DNA of 32,658 bases from Phycisphaerales bacterium (GCA_020427695.1 JAGQOG010000242.1:1-32658); one strand, 5' to 3'. Counted from the first letter of the stretch, positions 7,645-16,231 are shown. Program-made: numbers and translations. The notes: generated from the sequence alone by a model not told the origin.

Positions 7645-8529
7645 ATGCCCCACCTCCCCGTCCTCAAGACCTACAAGCTCTTCGTGAACGGCGGATTCCC
7701 GCGCACGGAATCGGGCCGTTCCATGCCGATCGAAGATGCGCGCGGGCGCCTGGTCGCCCACCTCTGCCGTGCGTCGCGCAAGGACCTGCGTGACGCGGTG
7801 GAAGCGGCGCACGCGGCGCTCCGCAAGTGGAGCCAGGCGACGGCGTACAACCGCGGACAGATTCTCTACCGCATGGCGGAGATGCTCGAAGGACGCGCCG
7901 ACGAGTTCGTCGACGCGATTCGCTGCACGGGCGCCCGCCCGACGGGCCGGAGCCGACTCGCCCCGCGGGCCGAGGTCGAGGCCGCCGTCGAGCGGCTGGT
8001 GAGCTTCGCCGGCTGGGCGGACAAGCACCAGCAGGTGCTGGGCTGCCGAAACCCGGTGGCCGGTCCGTACCACGTCTTCTCGCTTCCGGAGCCGACTGGG
8101 GTGGTCGCCGTGATCGCGCCGGACGACCCGCCGCTCTTGGCCCTCGTCTCCCTTGTGGCGGCGCCTCTGTGCGCCGGGAACACGGTGGTCGCCCTCGCCA
8201 GCGAGCGGAATCCGGTGCCCGCCGCGGTGCTCGGGGAAGTCATGGCGACGAGCGATCTCCCCGCTGGCGCGGTCAACATCCTCACCGGTCTTCGCGCGGA
8301 GCTCCTCGAGCACGTTGCCGGCCATCGCGAGATCCGTGCCGTGTCCGCCGCCGGAGTCGACAAGGCGCAGCAGCGCACGCTCGAGCTCGGCGCGGCCGAG
8401 AACCTGAAGCGGGTGCACGTGCGCGGGGCGCAGCCCTCCGATTCGTGGCTCGACGAGCGCGAGACCGCGCCGGAGACGATCGCGCCCTTCGTGGAGACGA
8501 AGACGATCTGGCATCCGAGCGCCGGATAG
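7645..8529 (+). CDS. Short ALDH-like protein lacking the catalytic domain
   Basis: This 294-residue protein is similar in order to the first half of an ALDH: KTYKLFVNGGFPRTESGRS, VVAVIAPDDPPLLALVSLVAAPLCAGNTVVAL (matching the PWNFP..LACGNT region) and TLELGAAEN (matching LELGGKSP). It then stops, with a WHPSAG end. The catalytic cysteine segment is absent and the PWNFP asparagine is replaced by Asp, so it should not be an active dehydrogenase alone. An incomplete Rossmann-type ALDH copy following a full ALDH is the domain order of two-domain ALDH16 proteins, so this may be a separate subunit of that kind. ATG 7645 is preferred; a GTG at 7615 would add 10 residues. The gene looks intact, not decayed. 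Confidence 0.85.
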   Translation: MPHLPVLKTYKLFVNGGFPRTESGRSMPIEDARGRLVAHLCRASRKDLRDAVEAAHAALRKWSQATAYNRGQILYRMAEMLEGRADEFVDAIRCTGARPTGRSRLAPRAEVEAAVERLVSFAGWADKHQQVLGCRNPVAGPYHVFSLPEPTGVVAVIAPDDPPLLALVSLVAAPLCAGNTVVALASERNPVPAAVLGEVMATSDLPAGAVNILTGLRAELLEHVAGHREIRAVSAAGVDKAQQRTLELGAAENLKRVHVRGAQPSDSWLDERETAPETIAPFVETKTIWHPSAG

Positions 8530-8550
8530 GTCCCGGTTCCCACGCAACGG

Positions 8551-8573
8551 GTGCCACGGCCTTCCAGGCCGTG
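8551..8573. repeat. 23-bp intergenic hairpin repeat, TTCCA variant
   Basis: GTGCCACGGCCTTCCAGGCCGTG. It folds as an 8-bp stem (CACGGCCT/AGGCCGTG) with a three-base loop. It is the first of three copies in the 206-bp gap between the short ALDH-like gene and the convergent GH35-like gene. Confidence 0.85.
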
Positions 8574-8591
8574 TCGAGTGCCACATGTCGG

Positions 8592-8614
8592 GTGCCACGG
8601 CCTTCCAGGCCGTG
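8592..8614. repeat. 23-bp intergenic hairpin repeat, TTCCA variant
   Basis: Exact second copy of the unit at 8551-8573, same orientation, 41 bases downstream. Confidence 0.85.
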
Positions 8615-8647
8615 CCGACGCCGGCGCAACGCTCACTGCACGTTCGT

Positions 8648-8670
8648 CACGGCCAGGATGGCCGTGGCAC
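8648..8670. repeat. 23-bp intergenic hairpin repeat, ATCCT variant, inverted
   Basis: Exact reverse complement of the unit found at 18735-18757 and 22600-22622. It lies opposite in orientation to the two copies just upstream, so the patch as a whole is a larger inverted repeat. Confidence 0.85.
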
Positions 8671-8691
8671 CCCCCGCGTGGCACCCCCCGC
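8664..8691. repeat. 14-bp tandem repeat and related CG-rich words
   Basis: GTGGCACCCCCCGC is repeated head to tail at 8664-8677 and 8678-8691. It is followed by two copies of a CCCCGCGCGATCGCA-like word up to about 8730. It abuts the stop of the GH35-like gene and shows no coding signal. Confidence 0.7.
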
Positions 8692-8735
8692 GTGGTCCCC
8701 CCGCGCGATCGCACCCCGCGCGATCGCACTCCCGA

Positions 8736-11531
8736 CTACGTATACAGCGCCACGCCCTTCGGCGCGAAGCCGTGCTCGTCGAAGACGAGAAGGTCGTTCC
8801 GCCCGTCCTCGCGGAGCCATGACGGTGGGATGTGCAAGGCCGTCTGCGGTCCGACCTTCGCCCCGGTGGCGGAGGCGGTGAAGTACCGCCCCAGCGCGCG
8901 GCCGTTGAGATAGACCTGCCCCTTGCTGAGCGTCGAGACGTCGAGAAGCAGCGGCACCCGCTTCGGGGCCTCGAACGACGTTCTCCACCAGCACGGGCAC
9001 GCCTTCGGAATCTTCAGCGACTTCGGATCACGGAACGCCGTGGGCACCGGCGGCTCGAACCGCGCGAACGCCCAACGCCCGTCGGACCCCAGGTCGCGCA
9101 CGACCTCGGAGAGCGCAATCGACTTGCTCGGATCCTCGTCCACCGGCTCGTTCGTCGGGTCGGGCGAGAAGCGCAGGTGGTTCTGGCCCGACCGCATCGC
9201 CTCGGTGGTCGCCGGATCGAGCACCACCGACAGCAACATGGCCCCCGTCGCCCCGGCGTAATACGCCAGCGGCTTGTCGTTGAGCACCAGCGTTCCCGCC
9301 TGCCGCAGGCCCGAGATCGTGACCAGCACGCGGCTCTTGCGGCGATGCAGGAAGCTCCACTGCACCTGGCGCGTTCCACCCGCCTGGCCGTGCGATCGTC
9401 CGATGATGAACCCGCGAAGCAGGAACGGATCGGCCGGCGCTGCGTCCACGCGGCTGGTCCGCACGCCCTTGAGCGGCTTGATCTCGACCACCGGTCCGGC
9501 GAGACCCTTGTGCTCGCCGGCGTCGTTGCCCTCGGCGAAGCGCCCGAGGTTGTCGGCCAGCAGCACGACGGTCGCCGCGCGCGTGGACTTCACGTCGAAC
9601 GGAAGCCGGGCCGCGCCGGGGCCGGCGCCCAGCACTCCTTGGAACGCACCGTTGAGAAAGTAGAGGAATCGGTCTCCGCCCTCGACGATTTGCACGACGC
9701 GCTTCGCGGGGCTGCCCTTCAGCTCCATCCGGTACCAGCCGTAGCCCGACGGGGCTCCGCACTGCGCGAGGCTGGCCGGACCGTCCAGGGTCGCGTACCG
9801 CGCCGATCGACCGTCAACAAGCTGGTCGGCGGGCGCACAGGTCCACGGCCCCAGCTTGGGGGCCGGCGGCGTCCGCGATGCCGACGCCGGCTTGACCACC
9901 GAGACGGCGCCGCCTCGAGCGATGCGATGCACGCGCCGGAATCCTGCGGCGGTCCTCGGCGCGCCGTCCGGCTCCAGCCCGTCGGTGCCCACATACACCG
10001 CGGTTCCATCGTGAACCGTCGCATCGATCTGCCTTTGGTTGCACACGACGATCGTGATGTCCTTGTGCACGACGACACGCGGCTCGTCGTTCCGCTCGGG
10101 AACCAGGATCTCGAGCGGACCGCCGTTGATCGAGAGATAGCCCGCGGCTCCGGCCGGCCCCTGCAACACCAGGATCGAACGGTCGACGAACGCGAACGGG
10201 CACAGGTTGGCGAAGTCCAAATGCCCCTTGCCCAGGAGATCCACGTCCAGGGCGAACCAGCCCAACGGCTGGTCGCCGAGATGGACCGGAAGCCGAATGC
10301 CGTTCTCAAGCAGCAGCGTCGTGTCGCGCGGCGCGGACTTGCCGGAACCTCCGTTGCCCGAGAACACGAAGACCAGCCGCCCCTGCGGGCCTCGAAGGGG
10401 AACCACCGAGATCGTGGGCTGCCCCGCGGAGTAACGCTCGCGCGGATCGTTCGACCCGTGGAGCATGGTCTCGATGTCCACGGTGACGGGGTGATAGTCG
10501 GGATCGAGCTCGGCGAACACATGGCCGAACGAGACCGCGAAGTTCACGAGTCGCTTGAGCGCCGCATGCTTGGGACCCGGTCGGCCCGCCTCGTCGAGCG
10601 GAGCGTCGACCGCGGGTCGGGTCGTCGAGAATCGACCAGGTCCGCCGGCGAGACGACCAGCCGTGAAGCCGTAGTGCGTCCCGGGGTGATACGGCGTGAC
10701 CACCGCCTGTCCCCCCGCGGCCAGGATCTGTCCCAGCCGCACCAGCATCTCCCCGACCGTGTGGGGTTGAGGCTCGCCTTCGCCCCACACCTCGAAGCCG
10801 CACGGATCGAAGTTGGTCACCAGCCGCGGCGCATGCGACTGCACGTCCCGAAGCTGCCGCAGGTTCACCAGGAGGTCTTCCGAACCGGTCCAGGTCTCGA
10901 TCGTGCCCTCGACGTCCTGCCAGAGGTCGTTGGCGCTGAGCAGGGGCACCGTGATGCCGCACTCGCGAACGTACCGCACCAGCTCCTGAAGGTAGCGGCG
11001 GCCCTGGTCGTCGTTGGCGCAGTGCCACCCGTGCTCCATCTGCACCAGCAGCAGGGGACCGCCTCTCGATCCCAGGGCCGGGATCGTCGTGGGGCGCGTG
11101 GCCTGGAGCTCGACGACCTCGGCGAAAAGCCGCTGGTAGAAGTGCCCCACCCGCTCCAGAAACAGCTCGTTGCCCTGCCGCAGGCGCATGCCGGGCGTTT
11201 CGCTCAGCCATGGCGGCAGGCCGCCGCCGTCGATCCTCCCGCCCACGTAGGGACCGACCCGTAGGAGCACGCGCAGGCCCCGCTCGCCACACATTCCGAC
11301 GAATCGCTGGAGGTCCAGCGGCCCCGAGAAGTCGAACGTCCCCCGTCGCGGCTCGTGCAGCAACCACGGAACGAAGGCGTCCACCAGGTTGAACCCCGCC
11401 TCGGCGATCCGGTTGATCGCGGGTGCCCACTCGTCCGGCGGGACGAAGGCGTAGGGCAGGGAGGCTCCGTACAACCAGATCCGCTGGCCGTTGATCTGGA
11501 AGCTCTGACCGTCGTAGGAGACGCTGGGCAT
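8736..11531 (-). CDS. GH35 beta-galactosidase-like protein lacking catalytic residues
   Basis: This 931-residue protein starts at ATG 11531. The N-terminal TIM barrel follows the GH35 pattern: YGASLPYAFVPPDEW (21-35; family SGSIHYFRVPPEYW), NLVDAFVPWLLHEPRRGTFDFSG (48-70), and GPYVGGRIDGGGLPPWL (93-109; family GPYICAEWDFGGLPAWL). The acid/base motif QVENEYG reads QMEHGWH (164-170), so Gly168 replaces the second Glu. The nucleophile motif TEFYTGW reads TNFDPCG (239-245), so Asn240 replaces Glu. C-terminal jelly-roll domains follow, ending with GQVYLNGRALGRYF. No signal peptide is visible. It is probably a carbohydrate-binding pseudo-enzyme, or uses another mechanism. The frame is long and intact, arguing against a pseudogene. 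No galactose genes are nearby. Confidence 0.85.
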   Translation of the reverse strand: MPSVSYDGQSFQINGQRIWLYGASLPYAFVPPDEWAPAINRIAEAGFNLVDAFVPWLLHEPRRGTFDFSGPLDLQRFVGMCGERGLRVLLRVGPYVGGRIDGGGLPPWLSETPGMRLRQGNELFLERVGHFYQRLFAEVVELQATRPTTIPALGSRGGPLLLVQMEHGWHCANDDQGRRYLQELVRYVRECGITVPLLSANDLWQDVEGTIETWTGSEDLLVNLRQLRDVQSHAPRLVTNFDPCGFEVWGEGEPQPHTVGEMLVRLGQILAAGGQAVVTPYHPGTHYGFTAGRLAGGPGRFSTTRPAVDAPLDEAGRPGPKHAALKRLVNFAVSFGHVFAELDPDYHPVTVDIETMLHGSNDPRERYSAGQPTISVVPLRGPQGRLVFVFSGNGGSGKSAPRDTTLLLENGIRLPVHLGDQPLGWFALDVDLLGKGHLDFANLCPFAFVDRSILVLQGPAGAAGYLSINGGPLEILVPERNDEPRVVVHKDITIVVCNQRQIDATVHDGTAVYVGTDGLEPDGAPRTAAGFRRVHRIARGGAVSVVKPASASRTPPAPKLGPWTCAPADQLVDGRSARYATLDGPASLAQCGAPSGYGWYRMELKGSPAKRVVQIVEGGDRFLYFLNGAFQGVLGAGPGAARLPFDVKSTRAATVVLLADNLGRFAEGNDAGEHKGLAGPVVEIKPLKGVRTSRVDAAPADPFLLRGFIIGRSHGQAGGTRQVQWSFLHRRKSRVLVTISGLRQAGTLVLNDKPLAYYAGATGAMLLSVVLDPATTEAMRSGQNHLRFSPDPTNEPVDEDPSKSIALSEVVRDLGSDGRWAFARFEPPVPTAFRDPKSLKIPKACPCWWRTSFEAPKRVPLLLDVSTLSKGQVYLNGRALGRYFTASATGAKVGPQTALHIPPSWLREDGRNDLLVFDEHGFAPKGVALYT

Positions 11532-11688
11532 GATGCGACCTGTCCCGGAAGGGGACGCATAATCACAGAAATCGGGCCTTTCCGCAAAGGATGAGCCGAC
11601 ACCAGAAGCGTCCAAAGGGGACGAACGAACGAATGGCCGCTATGTTCGCCCTGCGGCACCCTCCCGATCCCGAACTCCCGCCGACCTG

Positions 11689-13440
11689 ATGGCTCCCATG
11701 ATCCCACCACCCCTCCGGACACCTCCCGTCAAGGGACATGTCGCACGCCTGCTCGCGGCAGCGCTCGCCGGCGTGCTGCTCACGGGGTGCGACTCCGGTC
11801 TCAAGGCCATCGACAAGAAGACGATGGCGCTGCTCGAGGAGACCACCCGGCAGATCAACGCGGACGGTGCCCCCACGTACTGGTCGAACGCATTGACCGA
11901 GGGTCGGGCCCTGCCCCCGGTTCATCCCGATCCGGGGCAGGTGTCCACGGTGAACCCCGGCGCCTCGGAACTCTCGTTCACCGCCCGCCCGGAGGCGGAG
12001 GACGTGGCGGCCCGCATTCAAGGATTGGGCGCATCGGACGACGTCATGGAGTTCGATCTCGCCGGGGCGGTTCGGTACGCGATGGAGAACGGCCCGGAGT
12101 ACAAGAACGCCGCCGACAACTACGTGCTGGACGCGATGTCGCTGCTGATCGAAGAGCACCGGTGGGGTCCGCGGTTCTTCGACGATGTTTCTGCGGTCGC
12201 CAGCGCCGTCGGCGACAAGGGCCTGTACCGAAGCTCGCTGTCGCTGGTGAACCAGTTCACAGTGGAGCAGCGGCTTCCCTACGGCGGAACGGTGTCCGCG
12301 TCCCTGCTCGCGGCGGCCACCCAGAACCTGCACAACCTGGTCGCGGCGGAGAACGTGCAGGACGCGACCGCGATCATCTCCGCGGACATTCCCCTCCTTC
12401 GGGGGGCCGGACTCGCCGCCCGCGAGGACCTCATCCAAGCCCAGCGGAACGTGGTGTACGCGGCACGCGACTTCGAGACGTTCCGCCGCCAGTTCTTCTT
12501 CGATATCACGACCGACTATCTCGATCTCGTCGTGCGCAAGCAGAACATCGAGAACGCACGCCGCCAGGTCGAAGGCTTCGAGCGCACGGAGCGGCGCGAG
12601 CTCGCGCTGGTGGAGGCGGGACGACAGCCGTCGTTCCAGGCGGCACTGGCGGCCCAGGACACCCTCTTCGCACGGGACCGGCTGGCCACCCAGCTCGAGC
12701 AGTACCGCCTGGCACTCGATCGCTTCAAGGTCCGCATCGGCATGCCGGTGGAGAATTCGATTGATGTGCTCGAGGAGATGCCGAGCGTTGCCGTCCCCGA
12801 GGTCGAAGCGGGCCGGTCGGTCATGACGGGACTCACGCTCCGGCTCGACGTCCAGACGGCGCGGGACCGCGTGGAGGACCGCAAGCGCCAGATCGATGTG
12901 GCCAAGAACCGAACGCTCCCCGACCTCAACGTGTTCGGCGACATCTCCGTACCCACCAATCCCAACATCCAGCGTTCCGGACTCCAACTCCGCCCCGACT
13001 ACGGCAACTACAGCGGCGGCGTGAGACTGAGCCTGCCGCTCGACCGCGTCATCGAAGAGACGCAGTTGCGCCAGACCCAAGTCCAGTACGAGCAGACGCT
13101 GCGGGACTACGTGCAGTTCCGAGACCAGGTGGCGGTCGAGATCCGAACCGCGGCCCGGGGAATCGATCGTGCGATCTTCAGCATCCAGATCCAGCAGGAG
13201 AACGTGCGGGTTGCCGAGCTGCGCCAGGCGAGCATCGATGCCGCGCCCGATCGGGCCGATGCCCGAGCACGATCGGACGCGGTGCAGGGACTGCTGGAAG
13301 CGCGAGACAGCCTGGACCGCGCCCGCCGCGACTTGCAGGTCGCGGTTCTCGGCTACCTCCTGAGCACCGGCCAACTGCGGGTCACGCCCTCGGGCGAGAT
13401 GGAGATGATCCCCGGCATGCAGAGCGCGAAGGCAAGCTGA
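11689..13440 (+). CDS. TolC-family outer-membrane lipoprotein
   Basis: This 583-residue protein has an N-terminal lipoprotein signal, LLAAALAGVLLTGC, with Cys34 as the lipidation site. The body shows the duplicated helical layout of TolC/OprM efflux ducts: long amphipathic coiled segments (about 255-340 and 475-570) alternating with beta-strand segments such as LVNQFTVEQRLPYGGTVSASL and GGVRLSLPL. TolC proteins trimerise to form a tunnel across the outer membrane for efflux or secretion. No inner-membrane pump or adaptor gene is beside it, so its partner is unknown. ATG 11689 is the first start; ATG 11698 is also possible. A TATGTT hexamer at 11641 could be a -10 element, giving a leader of roughly 35 bases. 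It diverges from the GH35-like gene. Confidence 0.88.
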   Translation: MAPMIPPPLRTPPVKGHVARLLAAALAGVLLTGCDSGLKAIDKKTMALLEETTRQINADGAPTYWSNALTEGRALPPVHPDPGQVSTVNPGASELSFTARPEAEDVAARIQGLGASDDVMEFDLAGAVRYAMENGPEYKNAADNYVLDAMSLLIEEHRWGPRFFDDVSAVASAVGDKGLYRSSLSLVNQFTVEQRLPYGGTVSASLLAAATQNLHNLVAAENVQDATAIISADIPLLRGAGLAAREDLIQAQRNVVYAARDFETFRRQFFFDITTDYLDLVVRKQNIENARRQVEGFERTERRELALVEAGRQPSFQAALAAQDTLFARDRLATQLEQYRLALDRFKVRIGMPVENSIDVLEEMPSVAVPEVEAGRSVMTGLTLRLDVQTARDRVEDRKRQIDVAKNRTLPDLNVFGDISVPTNPNIQRSGLQLRPDYGNYSGGVRLSLPLDRVIEETQLRQTQVQYEQTLRDYVQFRDQVAVEIRTAARGIDRAIFSIQIQQENVRVAELRQASIDAAPDRADARARSDAVQGLLEARDSLDRARRDLQVAVLGYLLSTGQLRVTPSGEMEMIPGMQSAKAS

Positions 13441-13471
13441 TCCGGGGGACGGCGGTGCCGCGGGGGATCAG
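13437..13471. terminator. Possible bidirectional stem between convergent genes
   Basis: CTGATCC at the 3' end of the TolC gene pairs with GGATCAG at the end of the opposing gene. A GC-rich inner hairpin (CGG..CCG) lies between. There is no T-tract on either side, so intrinsic termination is uncertain. Confidence 0.3.
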
Positions 13472-14856
13472 TGGCCTCCGCCGTGCCCGTCCGACTTCTT
13501 CGCCGCACCCGACTTCTTGTCCGTTCCGGCCTTCTTGTTGGCGCCGGACTTCTCCTTGCCGCCATGCGACGCGGACGAGGCCTTCCCATCGCCGTGAGTG
13601 GTGGCGGAACCGGCCGCCGCGGCCGGCGGTTCGTTCTCGGCGGTGAGCGGCGCGGCTGGCGGTTGCAGCGCCATCCACCAGACCAGCGGCGCCCACAGCA
13701 CCAACGACAGCACGGCGATGTCGACCAACGGTCGGATGTGCGACGGAACGCGACGCATCGGCAACGACGCCACGTCGGCGAGGCGATGCACCCAGTGGGT
13801 CGGGGCGCGGGCGGGCGACGAGGCGCCGGCGAGAGCGGTCTCGGCCGGCTCCTCGGCATCCGAAACGGTCGGGACGGCCGTTGCCGATGGTGCGGCAGCA
13901 CCCGCGGGCTCGTCGCCGGCGTCGGTCGAGCACTCGGGCTCGTTCGCCGGCGCCGGTTCCGGCTCGGGCACGGACTCGGTTGCGGATTCGAGTTCGGGAT
14001 CGGCGTCGGAGGATGGCGCTTCGGTCGCCTGCTCGGCGGCCTCCGGAAGGGGGTCGGTGTCTGTCGCCAGCGACGCTTCGAGGATCGCCGCCGTGTCATC
14101 GTCGTCTGTCGTTGTGTTCGCCTCGGCCAACGGTGGCACCGGGTCGGCGGCATCGGCGACGGGATCGGCGACGGGATCGGCGAGATCCGTTTCGACGAAC
14201 GGCTCGCCGGATGGCTCGCCGGACTCCTCGACCACGAGTTCGCCGCGCTCCTCGCGCTCCGCTTCGTCCACGGACTGAAACTCGCGACTGAGCGCCTCCT
14301 GATCGAAGGCTTGGGCCAACACGGACTCGATCGGCTCGAAGGTCCCCAGGAGCTCCTCGTCCGGATCGGCGCGCAGCGTCTGCTCGATGGCACGATCCAC
14401 GGCCTCGGTAGGGTCGAGATCGGTCGGGTCAGTGGATGGATCCTCGACCTGATCCTCGAGCGAATCCTCGAGCAAATCATGAAGATGTCGAGCCGCAGTT
14501 GGGCCCCCGACGGACGCCGTCGGATCGAACGGGCCGTCGGACGCCGCGCCAATCGCGCGGTCGATGTCGTCGGAGATCGCCCGGGCCTCTTCCGCCATCG
14601 TGCGTGCCGCCTCAGGTCCGACGGTTGCCCCGGCTGCACCGTCGACAGCGGCGCAGGACTCGAGGTACTCCGCGGCACCGATCAGTGCGCCCGCCTCGGC
14701 CAGCACGTCGTCAAGCGTCGGTGCATCTGGAAGTCCCGGCGGAAGTCCCGACGGCGGCGTCTGTTCATGCGCTGTGGTCGGCGTGGCGACCGGGGCATCC
14801 TCCGGCTCCGGTGCCGCCAAGTCGCCGGATTCCTCCATCACCTCGGTGTGGCTCAT
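13468..14856 (-). CDS. Acidic, disordered single-pass membrane protein with Lys-rich tail
   Basis: From ATG 14856 (MSHTEV) this encodes 462 residues. Residues 1 to about 330 are rich in Glu, Asp, Ala and Pro, with a possible helical part (TLDDVLAEAGALIGAAEYLESCAAV; AARTMAEEARAISDDIDRAIG). One transmembrane span lies at about 373-400 (PLVDIAVLSLVLWAPLVWWM). The 62-residue tail carries repeated 'KKSG/KKAG' units and ends DGHGGGH. The frame continues upstream to 15147, but those codons overlap the next gene and read like noise. The start is uncertain: another ATG at 14979 exists, and neither has a clear ribosome site. The charge pattern (acidic ahead of the membrane, basic behind it) suggests a link between compartments or to nucleic acid. 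I do not recognise a family. Confidence 0.6.
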   Translation of the reverse strand: MSHTEVMEESGDLAAPEPEDAPVATPTTAHEQTPPSGLPPGLPDAPTLDDVLAEAGALIGAAEYLESCAAVDGAAGATVGPEAARTMAEEARAISDDIDRAIGAASDGPFDPTASVGGPTAARHLHDLLEDSLEDQVEDPSTDPTDLDPTEAVDRAIEQTLRADPDEELLGTFEPIESVLAQAFDQEALSREFQSVDEAEREERGELVVEESGEPSGEPFVETDLADPVADPVADAADPVPPLAEANTTTDDDDTAAILEASLATDTDPLPEAAEQATEAPSSDADPELESATESVPEPEPAPANEPECSTDAGDEPAGAAAPSATAVPTVSDAEEPAETALAGASSPARAPTHWVHRLADVASLPMRRVPSHIRPLVDIAVLSLVLWAPLVWWMALQPPAAPLTAENEPPAAAAGSATTHGDGKASSASHGGKEKSGANKKAGTDKKSGAAKKSDGHGGGH

Positions 14857-15037
14857 GTCGAATCCGCGAAGGACGAAGGGAACGGGGTCGGTCGCCACGG
14901 TGATCGTCTGCCAAAGACGGGGCCCAACGCCCGAACCCGAAGCGCGTAGCGCATCGGCCTCGTCGGGACCGCTCTGCATGGAAACCGGCGTTCGCGGCCC
15001 CCACCGGGCCAGCTTCGTCCGCGCATCCGATCCAAAT

Positions 15038-16231
15038 TCAGGTCCGCAACGTGCTGGTCTGGATCGGCGCGTCTTCCACGCCGGTGGTCCGGAAACGTCC
15101 GATCCCCAGGAACCCGATGGGCAGACGCGTGCGACCGGTGGTGGCAAGGTCCGCCAGTGCTTCGCCGATCACCGGCGCGAACTTGAAGCCATGCCCGCTG
15201 AAACCGCACGCCACCGCCACGAACGGATGCTCCGGCAGCAGGTCCACCACGAAGTGCGCGTCGCGACTGTTGGTGTACATGCACACCTTCATGCCCGTCA
15301 GCGGACCATCGGCATCGGGGAGGTAACGGGCGATCGCCGCCCGGAACGCCGACTCGTCGGCGTCCCGTACGCGCCGATCGATCGACGTTGCCGTCGTGGG
15401 GGGCCCGGGTCGGTGGTGGGCCACCTTGAGCCCCAGCGGACCCGGCAGGCCGTCGATCAACGGGAACCCGTAGTGCAGCGACCCAGCTCCGTCATCGACG
15501 GCCCAGACCGGGAATCGACCCACGCGAAAGGGCTCGGGATTACGGGGCCAGACCCATCCGAGCACCTGTCGCGTGACTTGGAGCGGGACCCCGAGATCGG
15601 GCAGCAAGTCGCTGGTCCAGCTTCCGGCCGCCACCACCAGGCGGTCCGCGGCGTAGGTTGCCTTGGTCGTCTCGACCAGCAGGCCCCGATCGTCCTCTCT
15701 CCAGGCAACCACCGGTTCGTGTGCGTGGATCTCGCCGCCAAAGTCGATCGCCAGGTTCAAGTGCGCCGCGATGGCCGTGGCGGTGGTGACCATTCCCGCG
15801 TTCGGCTCGTACAACGCCTCGTAGCCGTCGGGGACGCGAAACTGCGGGAAGCGCTCCTTGAGCATCCCGTGGCTGAGCATCTCGTGCGAGAGTCCGTGTG
15901 CCTGCGCCGACTGGCGCGATCCCGCCACCGACGGTCCGTTCGGATCGCCGACGTACAGGCCGCCGGTCCGCCGCAGGATGGGCTGGCTGGTGACGGCGCA
16001 GAGTTCGTCCCAGAGCTCGTACGACCGGCGCAGCAACGGAACATAGTCGGGATGCTCGTAGTAGCAGTACCTGATCATCCGCGACTGGCCGCCGGAACTG
16101 CCGTTCTCGTTGGGCGTCGAGTCGGCATCGAGACCCAGCACCCGGACCCCGCGGCGTGCCAGGTGAAAGCACGCGGCCGATCCCATGGCTCCGACGCCGG
16201 CGACGATGACATCGAATCTCTCTCGCGGCAT
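15038..16231 (-). CDS. Monomeric sarcosine oxidase / N-methyl amino acid oxidase family
   Basis: This 397-residue FAD enzyme (DAO fold) oxidises an N-methyl amino acid to the amino acid, formaldehyde and peroxide. Visible features are the dinucleotide-binding GVGAMGS (12-18), an acidic strand end LGLDAD, SSGGQSRMIRYCYYEH (45-60, the MSOX active-site arginine region), and KVCMYTNSRDAHFVVD with Cys317. Cys317 matches the cysteine that binds FAD covalently in MSOX. Basic residues near the flavin (K269, H272/H273) and the final GHGFKFAPVIGEALADL helix are conserved. Its length matches monomeric sarcosine oxidase (about 390). Sarcosine versus N-methyltryptophan (SolA) cannot be separated by eye. 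ATG 16231 is chosen; GGGGA precedes it and a TAGCAT element lies 15 bases upstream. No other sarcosine or betaine genes are adjacent. Confidence 0.88.
   Translation of the reverse strand: MPRERFDVIVAGVGAMGSAACFHLARRGVRVLGLDADSTPNENGSSGGQSRMIRYCYYEHPDYVPLLRRSYELWDELCAVTSQPILRRTGGLYVGDPNGPSVAGSRQSAQAHGLSHEMLSHGMLKERFPQFRVPDGYEALYEPNAGMVTTATAIAAHLNLAIDFGGEIHAHEPVVAWREDDRGLLVETTKATYAADRLVVAAGSWTSDLLPDLGVPLQVTRQVLGWVWPRNPEPFRVGRFPVWAVDDGAGSLHYGFPLIDGLPGPLGLKVAHHRPGPPTTATSIDRRVRDADESAFRAAIARYLPDADGPLTGMKVCMYTNSRDAHFVVDLLPEHPFVAVACGFSGHGFKFAPVIGEALADLATTGRTRLPIGFLGIGRFRTTGVEDAPIQTSTLRT

Noticed and set aside
8832-11264. Long plus-strand open frame (810 residues) opposite the GH35-like gene
   Set aside because: It is antisense to a clearly recognisable protein and its translation is Arg/His/Gln-rich noise, as expected from GC-rich third positions.
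11563-13374. 603-residue minus-strand open frame opposite the TolC gene
   Set aside because: It is a shadow of a real gene and has no plausible start or domain.
14857-15147. Upstream extension of the acidic membrane protein to 559 residues
   Set aside because: The added codons overlap the sarcosine-oxidase-type gene and read as Arg/Pro/Trp noise, unlike the acidic body of the protein.
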